DNA from: Heterobilharzia americana | Taxonomy: Eukaryota > Platyhelminthes > Trematoda > Strigeidida > Schistosomatidae | Direction of reading: 5' to 3' | Length of the DNA: 64,000 bases | Assembly: GCA_944470555.2 (NCBI GenBank) | Contig: OX104127.1 | Span: forward strand, 51,388,934-51,452,933 | In this document: one piece after another, positions 26,801 through 38,800 of the stretch | Layout of the letters: every line of letters begins with the position of its first letter | How positions within the stretch are numbered: position 1 is the stretch's first letter | Made by a program: the position numbers and the translations under genes | Notes under the pieces: model-generated | Told to the model about the DNA's origin: nothing | What the model saw: the letters and a program-made list of their open reading frames with translations, nothing else | Database searches by the model: none

Positions 26801-29800
26801 CTGCTGACTGACGAAAGGAGCATCAAAAATCCCCGTTGCTTTTCGTCCTACACTTTTGTTGCACGGGTTATGAACTGTAGAATACGAAAATCACTAACCA
26901 TCAACGTAACAAAAATGAATGATAGGGAAAAAGAACCAATAAATCATGAAGTAATATTACTAAGTAAGCGATGAAGGTTGTCGAATGCAGTAACCACTCC
27001 CAATTATAACTGGAATAGGTAAGTAATATTTTACAATAGCTCATCTACTTATAACAGGTTTTAGATCGAATGAAATTACAAACGTTCAGCTGACTATCTG
27101 AAGCGTTGTACTGAACATGAAGAAGCGTATGTCACCTCCAAGTAGGTGAAGTTGAAGATACTATATATAGAAACTGCTCGAAGTAACAATACCACAACTA
27201 CTTTTTACTCTGATCCTAAAACAATAATACTACTGAATAATACCAGTAACAAAACATGCTGTTTTTGATAGATATCCAGTTGACTTCAATGCAGGAAGAC
27301 TAGAAAATCAGTAATAATTATATAGATAAAAAGGCGAATAATTGTTAACCTAGTCTTTTATAAATGCATACACACTTATGTATACGCTAGTACGATCAAA
27401 CTTAAGCTACAAAGAAAGTTTAGATAGAAATGATGAAAATCAAGTTCAATAAGTTAGATTAAAACATATCTTACGTAATGAAGGTTCAATGACAGCTATA
27501 TATATGTATATATACACACACTTCATGCTGTTTAACACCTTGTAAAAGATTAACAGTTAGTAAAGATTGATAAGTGTAACAAAGTTTTTGATTGCAGTAA
27601 CCAAGTATATTAAAACTAAAATTGAATTCACGTCGATTGAACTATCTTCAGCTTTATTTAACAAGAGGAAACAACTGATCACCTTCATGTCACTAAACAC
27701 ATAACAGACCTAAGCCTTTTCAGAAATTAATTTATTTAGTTGTTAATATTTCTCTTCAGAAATTGATGAGAACAGAATCTTTTTCGTAATAACGCAGAAA
27801 CTAGTATTTTAAGAATCAAACCGACAAAGGGAGAACTTATTTTTTCACACTGCATAAAACAAGTGTGAAGATATGACTGTGGAAGTTCTGTGCATGTCTG
27901 AGTGCAAGTGATATATGTCTCAATGCTTGGGTCTAGAGCTGAGTTTATTTGATATGGCGGGACTGTTTCAGACAGTGCATATAGGTTACCTTCTTTGGCT
28001 TCATGTGGATGAAGGCGGCGTCCGCGGTAGACTGAAATTCTGTATCCATTGTGAAGAAGGATCCCTTCATGGTGCTATACGGGCATCGTGAGATGTCCAG
28101 GAGCTAGTGGAGTAATCTGTTGGACCTCATATTCGGTCGTCAAGGATAATGGTAAGTTTAGTGAGTCTTTCGAAAGATCCAGCGAAAGGCCGCCAAAAAC
28201 GTCCAAAACAGTGAATCAAAGTGTAAGGTATGATTTTAGGGTGGTGGCGATGGGGTTCGCTAGTTCAGACGCATGCTAGAATGTCCCTATCATATAAATG
28301 TCCTAAGTGGATGTGTCTGATGCTTTTATGAGATACCACAGGAAACAATCTTATATAAATGAGTGACTCACCAACTTCACCCGCTGTGTTTCGCTTGCGG
28401 TCATAAGCTGTTGCACGTTATATACTGCTCCTACCGATAGTCCTCCAGCGCACGGAACAGAGGTAAAATATTTTGGTTCCGATCGCATACCTCGTCATCT
28501 AATTAGGGACGCACATGAATGCCTATTCCATGGTTCACATTCAGTTGCCCTTGGTTGGTTAGCTGGCTTGCTGATGATTCTGATGGCTATGACATTTCGA
28601 ACTTAGTTGCTGTACGGTACCAGCTGATAATCAGATATGAACATGAGGACCAACTCACCATCTTTCCGTCCAGCGCTAGGGTTCTAAGTGAATAAACCTA
28701 CCAAGCAACGGTAATGGTGGGGCTAATAGATGTTTACAAATACTTTGAGGTACCTAACCTGCTTGTGTAACGTCATTCACCGAGCGACGAGAGACTGTGC
28801 AAAGGCACGCAACGTATGATGTAAGTCTGTGACCTCCCCGGAGTGGAACCGAGTTGGCCGGTGCGCTTGCCTATATATCTGGCATGAGTTGCAGGTTAAT
28901 AATGAGGTCGCCCTGGTGACTGGACCAGTAGTCGTTACTGAAAACTCGAAGCAATGAAGCTTTTATTTTCCCTCCTGGGTGGGGAATGGGTCTTCGGAAG
29001 CACTCACTCATTGACCAGGCATAACCGTATGTCCCCAGTTTTGAAATGATATAACAGAGCTAGATGACACAAAACTAGTCAACCTCAAGGAGATTTTCCA
29101 AACAACAGAAACCATAGTAAATAACAAGGTAGTTTGACATTTTCTAACAGAAAAGAAAAACTAAATAAGGAACGAACTGTAACATATACTAGAAAGTTCT
29201 TTTGTTTTTAGTAACCTGATACAGTTTTACGTGGTTTGTTAACGGACACGACAATTTAGTTAGAAAAGTAGTATCATTATGTCCTATTTAAACAAAAACG
29301 AACGATTAAACAATCGGCAATTTTCGATCAAAATTCTGACCGCTAACACCTAGTTGCAATATTTCAGCAACATTGACTAAAATTTAGTGATATATAACTA
29401 CTGCATTAGAATGGACCGAAGCGCAGTATGTTAATACTCTGATAGACAGTCGGATATCTCACCAATCAGCACCACAGATGATATTAGTTGGTAAATCCCT
29501 TATGTATCCGAGCTGAGATTTTGTCAGCAACCACCCTGTTTGGGTTAAGACAACTCCCCGAGTAAATGAAGTGGTCTACATATTCCACCACTTAACTCCC
29601 TATCATTAAACTGAGGGCACTTGTAGCAGACCAGTACTGTAAGGTCATATTTCATTCGATAAGTGCGAGACATATGCTAGCCAAACATACTCAGATTTCT
29701 GCTCAATGCGTTCAGAAGACGTAGGATTGCATCAGCGTCTTTATCTAGCAGGATAATGTTATCGGCATACTCCAAGTTAACCAGATACCCCCCCCCTCCC

Positions 29801-32800
29801 CGGAGTAGGTTATTCCCAGTGAAGTCAGGCTTACCTAAGGTTACGCCCAGATTCTAAAGACTTAATGTCATTAAAAAAATGTTCATTTTTGTTTGCAGGT
29901 GAGGAGTACATAGTGTTGGCATGACAAGAAGTATTAACCACTAGAAGACTACCCTGGTTTACACTTCAAAAGCTAATAAATAAACAACTACACATACCAA
30001 GTTCAATACATATCTTCTTTGAAAATATCATGTAAGCACTTATGAGTGCTTAGAACTGCTCTGAGTTAAAAACGTGCGTCAATGAGTAGAAAGAGCAATA
30101 GTCTTTCAATTTCTGACAAAATATAACTACTGTATACACGTTTGGTTTACTGTTTTTCTTCGCAAACAAAATGAAACTTTCATCACAATACATATTATGA
30201 CCCTATTATATCATGAAATTAAGATTAGCATAAATCTTCTACAAAAATATTACATATCGAAACTAACAAAATAACGAGTAACCAGAATACTATGGAGAAA
30301 ACAAGATTTAAGTTATACGTTATCAGTTATTACAAAAAATACACCAAGATAATGTATAATTATTATCAGTGGAACTATATAGAATTTTGCCACCAACAAA
30401 CAACTGTCAGATGACCTTGAAGTGACCAATCACATTGAAGATAACTTTGCAATCATTCCGGAAATTTTCGAATTATTGAAGGAATGTTGTTGGTGATACA
30501 TAAGTTTATGCATAATTTTAATGATGATAATTCCGATCGAATCGCTTTTTGTTTGCTGCTTTATCGTCAAGTTTTGTACTTCAAAATCCGATACGCAGCT
30601 TCATGAACCTAATGTCTATTTTTAATTCTCCAACTCTGATTCCTAAATCTTTCCTACAGCGAGTTGATTATACTGATAATTCAGATGTGACGGGAAACCG
30701 CTTTGATTTGTATCCGCATCACAGTCCACGTGGCTTAATATTGAGGAGTCATGCGTAAGAATATTTTATATCATACATACTCTTACTATTAGCAGTAGGA
30801 AGCAGTCGAAAACCTAGATAAGTAATCCAACAAATGAAACTACACCTACTGGAATTTAATTTCTGCATTAAAACTTTCATAAAACAACCGTTCCTCTATT
30901 GGTGCGTTCAAGGTTATTTGATAGCCGTTCAAAGATAATATTCTATTGTTACAACCCACCTCGTTACAGGCGAACCAAATGTATCAAAATGATAAGTACG
31001 GAATTAAATAATATCCCATTATGTCAGCCAGTTCCATTCGTAAATATAAAGTCATACAGGCGTGCGTGAGTGCGTGCTGCTACCGTCAAACTTACAAGAC
31101 AATATTGAAAGGGATCTTGTAAGAAAATGTCATTCATGTCAAGAAGAATGATGAATGTGAAATTGAATACGTAAAAGCATCATCTTCAAGAATTTTTAGA
31201 ATACAGCATATCACACAATGTAACCGACACGGTACATGCCAAACTGAAGGTATGTGCCAAACTTTCGAAACAGAAGACAACTACTTTCTCAGAAGAAATT
31301 GATTCTTAATAATCGATGCCACCTATCTACTGTAGCAAAGAATTTATGCAACACAAAAGATCATATAGTCGTTAGTCAGATGGATCTTAAGAAATTCAAT
31401 TTAACGAAACATCTGGAGACCGAAAACCCACAGTGCACTACGGGCTATGGCTCAGCATAAACCACTGAGGGAGATAACTTTCAACCAATGGGTCATGGAT
31501 TCGAAGTCCGCTCCACCCAAGGAGGTTTGGACAGCCAGGTAGTATCACTAGCCCCTCCCCCCCTAGACAATGGGTGTGGCTTAATGCCTACTGCGCGAAC
31601 GAGTACTAGGTTGATGAGTGCATAAGTAGTACGATTACTAATTCACTGCTTACTTTAATGAATGATGCCGCGTTTCCCAGCTGATTTTGTTGTTGTAATT
31701 GCTGTTGAGATAGAGGAATTTGTTGGAATGGAAACTGTGACAAATGATTGTTTGGAATTGTTTGTTGAATCGGTTGAACATTGAACAACGAGTTAACATG
31801 CGACGGCTGCGGTATATAATTATTTCCGGTTAAAAGAAATCCTTGCGCTGCATTATTCATAATAACTTCAGTAAGTTGATTAATCAGTGAGGCACGTTCC
31901 GAATTAGATAACATTTGAGATTGCTAAAGGAATATATTTTAAAAAAAAATTGTGGAAATCTTTGTAACAGTACTGAAAAATTAACTACAATAAAGCACTA
32001 TGTATGCTATGCAACTAATGATCACAAGTATACAAGTAATATGAACTAAAAAGTTAGATAACACTGATCCTGTATCGAAATCAGCACACATACACATAAA
32101 GATGAGTTAAGCAAAAATAGGATACTCACATCAGTTTTCGAAAGATTGTCTGTTTCAGGTTGAACAAAACTGTCATCTATGGAAATAATTTCAAGAAGAA
32201 AAAAAAAACAGATAAGGTAATGAAGTATGAATTTAAAGTAACCCATGATCACTTCTGCAACATGGCAAAGAATATAAAAATATTAAAAGGCATAAATAAT
32301 GATTGCTAAGATAATAGACAATAAGATATATACATACATATACATACAAATAGGTAAATGTGTGAAAAAAATGATCAGAGAAAACTAGTTATATCTGATT
32401 GATTTATTGAGAATAACTGTAGAACACATACCTAGACCGGAATACAAGTGTGGTGACACGAAAAAGTATATATAAAACCAAACATAAACCTCAAACTTTA
32501 GTGTTTCATCACTTGTCTCTGAGTGAACAATACTCAGTTTATATTGACAAATAATAAATCTGAGTGGTGGCAACATTTTTCTATTCAATTACTAGGAGAT
32601 CCTCTCTCTCTCTGTCTTACATTTATTTGAACCTTCAGCTTAGATTACGATCGACAATGAATTAGCATGTGTAACACACCGCATTTTTATTGTAGTTCAA
32701 GGAAAATTGCTCATCTAACCAAAGTTACAATATATGAGGGTGTGAATCCAGCTGAAGAAACCCAATTGGATTACTAATCCATTCTTATCACCACCCGATA

Positions 32801-35800
32801 AAATGAGGTTTGTAGGCATAACTATGATTTGTTGAAGAGCGCCCAACACATCACACCTTTTATGGTGGCTCAGTTACTTCAAAAGAGGATAATTGGTAAA
32901 ATGATAGGGTGAATATGGTAACATATATTGTCATATGATTTTCCGAGGGATTTCGAAGCAAAGATGATTAGTTTTTAACATTTTCTAGCCTATTGAATTA
33001 TTTCCCTGTTAAAACTGTACAGTATAACTATTTCTTTCCTTCAACAATCATATCTGAAAGATGCATAGTGGAACAGAAAAAACTACTCTGTATTACTTCA
33101 GTATTTGATAAACGCAAAGAAAAAAAATCACCGGAAGCCCAGAGTAGGAAAGGATGAACTTCGGGAAATTGAGTTACAGAAATATCCCAGTTATTAAAAT
33201 AAATACAAAAGAAAAAAATTGTTCTACAATTTGGAAGCGGATAAGATGAATATGCCTTACTGTATATCTCTCATACAGCTACAATCTACTACGTAAGGTG
33301 ACCTTTGAAAAATTATGAAAAATGTCTCGTCGAAAAGCATCAAAACCAAATCAACAACCTTGTGCACATTCGTGAAGTGGGCAATGAGCAGCCTCATTTA
33401 TTGTTTGAGGTGGCTAATGATACTACCTGACTGCACAAACCTCGGTAGGTGGAGAGGGCTTCGAACCCATGACCCATTGGTTGAAAACAACTCCCAGTGA
33501 ACCTCGGTTAGATTAGGTCATTTTGAACTGTATAGTCAAATAGAGTTCAGCGCATAAATATTACGGAGACAAGCGGATAGTTTCCAACTTATGCATCACA
33601 ATAAAAGACACATCTATATAGGATGGCAAAAATTAAACAGATAACAAGTAGCCTTAAAAGCTACATTTATAACATTCGGATATCAGAAACCTAAATGAAG
33701 ACTTTTAATACCCCAGTCTATTCAACAGCATAAAAACAACAATCAAAGAAGTAGGATCTAGCCAGGGAAATGAGCGTTCGTTGCACTGTATGAAGAAGGT
33801 TGTCATATTTATAGAGCTGTAGCCCATTAATATAACCACTTGATTTTCAACCGAAGAATCACAGATTCGAGTTCAGTTCCACCTTTTGAGATCTAGGCAG
33901 TGAAGTGTGGCTCAATGCCTACTAAATGGACGTGCACAAGGTTGCTGAGTAGATTCCGATTTGATTGAGTTTATCATATATGCTCTGTTGAAAATTACAA
34001 TCATAATTTCATATTAGATTTGTTTACTTTTAACATATATGTCGTAAGGTGATACAGTATTATCTACTGGATCACGTTTCGAGCACAAATCATTGCTCAT
34101 AATCATATCAACGGTATGATATGATTATGAGAAGTAATCCGTGTGTGGCTGGCTATTTCAAATAAGCAAATCTAATATGGGATTACATCCTACTACAGTC
34201 CCCAAGTTTTGCACTTATACAATCATAATTGGTGAAAAGGTAAACTCGTATACATAATTTAGTCACACCAGCACATCACCAAGGTTAAATGTGATCAAAA
34301 ACCACATTGTTAGCACAAAAGATGTATAGTTTCTTTGAAGAAATGCAGTCTGGCAGATAAATACATACATACTACTGTTGTTACACAATCCAAATGTTGA
34401 ACAAACTGCAGAAGAAATCAGAATTAATAAGAAAAATTCATAATAATTCAACAGAAAAACTTATAGGTCGATAATTCAAAAAAAAAAAGGGGGAGAACAA
34501 TATATCTATTGGATGCATATAGGCGAGGAAAATTTTAAAAGATGGAAAGCGAAACAAGAAACAAAAAAGTAAACAGTTATGCAACTTGGTAGCAGTAGTA
34601 GTAGTAAAGTACTAAAAGTCAAGTGATTAGAATTGAGTGACAAGAAAAAAGGCTGAAAAGGTTAAAAAGTAACAATAGTAATCAATGGATTGAAGTAAAA
34701 CAAGGTCTGTTTTTCAATAGTCAAAGATAAAAACCAGGTTAACAACTACGAATAAATAGCACGTGCATAAAAGAAGGTATGTCAGGAAAGTGGAAAAAAA
34801 AAGAGGAGAAAGGAAACAAAAACAAAGTTTTTCAACAAAAGAAACAAACAATAAATTCTTTTGACTATCATACAAGGCAAAAATTGGTGTATTCTATTAT
34901 ATCAATGTAGTTACAAGTGGATTGCATCATAAGAAATACTACGAATCGCCTTTATTACACTCTATGTATTTACATATATGGAATAGCAGAATGTTCCGCA
35001 ATCCAACAGATTGTCTTTAATCGACAACAATTTCAACACCCATTTAAAAGTATAAAGTATGAAAGAAGTAACCAGTGGACTAAAACGTTTCATCAACTTC
35101 TTGATGCTATTACCATAGATATTAGATGTTGGACACAATCTCCAGATGCTAATTTTACGAATTGTTGTGATAAGAGAAAACAGAAAAGGTGATGAAGGAG
35201 GATTAAAATATGCATATAACACACTTCCAATTGCTTCTTTTTTTTTCCTTTCTAATAAATGACTTTGCTTTCTCTAAGACTTTCTAGAAGACTTCTATTC
35301 CTTCAAAGATGTTCGAGGAGTTTTCTGTAATAGTTGATTGGGAATGTTTTCAGTAATTTTTGGCGTTTCATTAAGGATTTGTGAAGTAATATTATGTACA
35401 TATCAAAACGTTAAGTTTGGTGAAATGTTTAAGTAATTGAAAAAGGAGTCTAAATTATAAGTCAGATTTGAATAGGCAAAACTGAAAAAGACACTACCAT
35501 ATAGTAACTAACCTTCGGAGTTTATCAAAAAGTTTTTTTTAAGACTCATAAAAAGAAAGGGAGAACAACAATATTAGTAGTAGTTACAAAATGCCTTGGA
35601 GAAAATTCGAATCTTCTGCAATGTTGCCGTAAAAAGAAGGGACCATCAAAAAATGTACATAGAATTCTTAACAATGATGGAACCGTGGTAGCCTTGAAAT
35701 TCTCTCACTCACTGGCTAAGCTAATAGATCCAATGAACTCAGTCAAGCAAAACAACTCAATCAATCAAATGCCATCTAATGATTGTGACGTCAAGTACAT

Positions 35801-38800
35801 GGGTCAAAGTACCCAATCGAGGTAAATCACGACATCAGAGAACAAAAATTTAGCAGAGTATAAAATGATAGACTCTACTAAGACTCATAATTTAGAGAGA
35901 AAACACTTGACTGTCGTCCTGCATGCATCGACTTATATTAACGCTGCAGGGTGGGGTAAGATGATAAGTTCTGCAATCCAATATAGTTGGGGTGAGGGAT
36001 AGAGAATAATTCCAAAATTTTTGTTTACTAAACTAACACCGAATAAATATTTGGAAAAGTCTACTACCACTAAAAACAAGGGAATACGGATTTCTTAGCA
36101 TGTGCAAAAGAAATTTGAAAGTTGAGTAATTACTCTGATATGATTATACACGTGCTCGAAATGTCATCCTTTAGTCAACAATACTGTATCACTGTGTTAC
36201 ACTAAATAGACAAATGAAAATGGGAAAAACATTTATAGATTTACAAACAGTCTAAGAATGCAATCTCCAACAACCAGTATTGTAATAGCTGACAACAGAA
36301 TCAAGTATACAGTCGACGGAAATCATACAGCACCTTACAATTTTATTTAGTTCTTACACTTCAATATAACCAAATCAACCGGTTTCAAAGCATATCAATG
36401 AAATGCAATCGGTTACCTTGTACACATCCATGCAGTAGGCAACGAGCCACATCTATTGTGTGAGGGCTAGTGATACTACCTCGCTGAACAAACCTCGGTA
36501 GGTCGAGCGGGTTTCGAACCCGTGGCTTACAGGTTGACAGTCATTTTCCTAAACCACTAAGCCACAGCTTCACTAATACATATGAAACCACGTTTTTGAA
36601 AAACTAAACGTTTATCTGTTTTCATACTGGATGATGGTTGAAGGTGGGATGAGAATTTCGGTTGCGGCTGGATTCAGACCAGTGACCACTTAAATTACCG
36701 GTCCTTTGTTTTACCACCAACTGAGCAACGAAACCATAATGCTGATAATATCAGTCACCGAGGAGTTTTTCCATCCTATTACATCTAATGAGTTATAAAA
36801 CAACAGCCCTTATCATTTCAAATTAATTCTGCTTCGCTCGATAACCATTCCATTCCCAAATAAACTAAAGTTCCATCTTGGGAATACAGTTTATCGTAAT
36901 CTCATTTCATCATAACACATTCATTATTAATATAAACAAATGCATGAAAAATGAACATCTCCACCCTTTGATGTATCAAACTATGCAAAGTATATCCTAC
37001 TGTGTATCGTATTTAATTTTGAAAAAAAAACAATGGCATATAACACGTAGATAACTATACAACAAGAGAGACAGGCAAAGAAATAGATAAAATGTACACA
37101 GATAAAAGTATCCGGTGAAACTGAATGAATAAATATACAGAGATGATTTAGCGATAAAACTAAGATATATTGAGATAAACTAGTTGAGACCAATAAAGAA
37201 TACCTAACTAAGTTTAAGGTGAAACAACACAGTCGCACATGCAACTATTATTTCAGCTGTAGGTTTTCTCTTAAATTTCAAAACAATCCTTTACAATAAA
37301 GTATACCCAGTCGAGGGCATTTCGAAAACTTGTGTGTAAGCACATACTCAAACACTAACAAAAACACACATACACCGATAATATAGCAGCTTCACTCTTG
37401 AGCTCGAGTGACAGGAGAAAATCATGTGACGAAAAGAGAACCACCAGCAGCCTGCAGGACTGATCTGAAACCACTCACACCTTAATGATACACAGTGAAG
37501 TGGTGAAATGTGTTGACAACCTCACTCACTCACTCACCCCGGGACTTCAATTAGCGTGAACACAGTGGTTGCTGACAAAGTCTCACCATGTATACAAAAG
37601 GCCCAATTGACAGTTGCTGAATTCCGTCATCTGTGGTGCCAACTGGTGAGATATCCGATTTTCTATCAAAAAACGAGTAAACTGCACTGTAGTAGTACGC
37701 TGTGTTCTGTTGTACGGTTGTGAGTGAGACACAACCGTTAAAAGTAGACGATGTGAAACAGTTGCAGGCTTCTTTCTGTTCATAGGCATCTTCGTAGCAT
37801 TGCACGTGTTTGGAGGAATCACTGTGTGAGCAATGTTGAGGTATAGAGAAGGATACTACACAAGACAGACAAGTCCGTCGATGAGGTTGTCAACCGTAGT
37901 CGATTCAGATGGACTGGACATGTGTATTCCGTATGCCGTGTCACTGCCTACTTCGAAGTGCCATAACTAGGAGAAGGTGGATTAGGTTGGAAGAGGGTTC
38001 ATCATGGACAGATCAACATTGAGCACAAGACCATAAAGTTTCTCACTCCTAGTCTGAGTTGTGTAGAGACGCGTAGATTACTTGACGAGAGGATAGGAAT
38101 GAGTGTTTGAGAAGTCCTGATGACACAGTTGGAAATCAGTCGAAATCGGGCAAATGTATTCACCTTTTGACCTCTTCGAAAACTTGAATATTTCCAATAA
38201 ACATTATCTTCAATTTGTTTATTCTCTCACAGAACTTTATCTACTTTGATAACAGTCTTCTTGTATCCAGCTATTCTTTGTGTGGCAACTTGAAGGGATG
38301 CACTTGTGTGCAAGGTTCGACGTTGACTCCATCTGTATGTCTGCTCCCGCCCGCGTCGAAATAACTAACTAATATTCACTGAAGGGTATTTAAGCTACAG
38401 TATACCGGTATTAATCATACAAAGGTAGTCACAAACAACTTTTGACATTTAGTTTACATAAATCGAACTGTATTTGATTTGTTAGTTTCAATGTAAGGAA
38501 GATTAGGCAGTGAAAAATCAATCATTTTGCTAAGTGTCTATTCAACTATGTGAAACAGAGGCAGAGGTTTACTGCCAAATCTTTTCCCATCGTATCAATA
38601 ATTTGACATGATTATAGGTGATAGATTGTGGGCAAATGCTTTCTAGTAAATAATATGGCATCAATGTGTTATCACCACATTAATTAAAAAAAACCCAATT
38701 AAGAACAAATAAACAATACCAGTTGATAGAAACATCAAAGGAGTATACCTTATTTTAAAAAGTTTAATACCTATAAAATTCCATAGCTGAAGCTTACTCT

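Larger units (their letters stand above)
24000..31653. other. Intron 12: repeat inventory and unassigned stretches
   Basis: Holds a palindromic repeat (24128-24265), family E copies (25810-26170 and 26420-26670), a GC-richer patch of unknown origin (27850-29050), RTE remains (29395-29870 minus) and a SINE-B (31430-31612 plus). Stretches 24430-25800, 26690-27840 and 29880-31420 are AT-rich with no supported content. Confidence 0.5.
32177..38797. other. Intron 10: repeat inventory and unassigned stretches
   Basis: Holds SINE-B copies (33358-33505 minus, 33812-33950 plus, 36415-36572 minus), a 15-bp perfect hairpin (34096-34131), a Penelope-like endonuclease remnant (35700-35960 plus), a SINE-C piece (36618-36735 minus) and the left arm of the large inverted repeat (37452-38326). 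Nothing supported in 32180-33350, 34140-35690, 35970-36410, 36740-37440 and 38350-38790. Confidence 0.5.

Noticed and set aside
28088..28279. 63-codon frame in the GC-richer patch
   Set aside because: Short, no domain; longer frames are expected where GC rises.
36415..36572. Genuine tRNA gene (intact B-box)
   Set aside because: The same tRNA-like head recurs at many sites with a shared non-tRNA body, and I could not fold a credible acceptor stem; it is a SINE.
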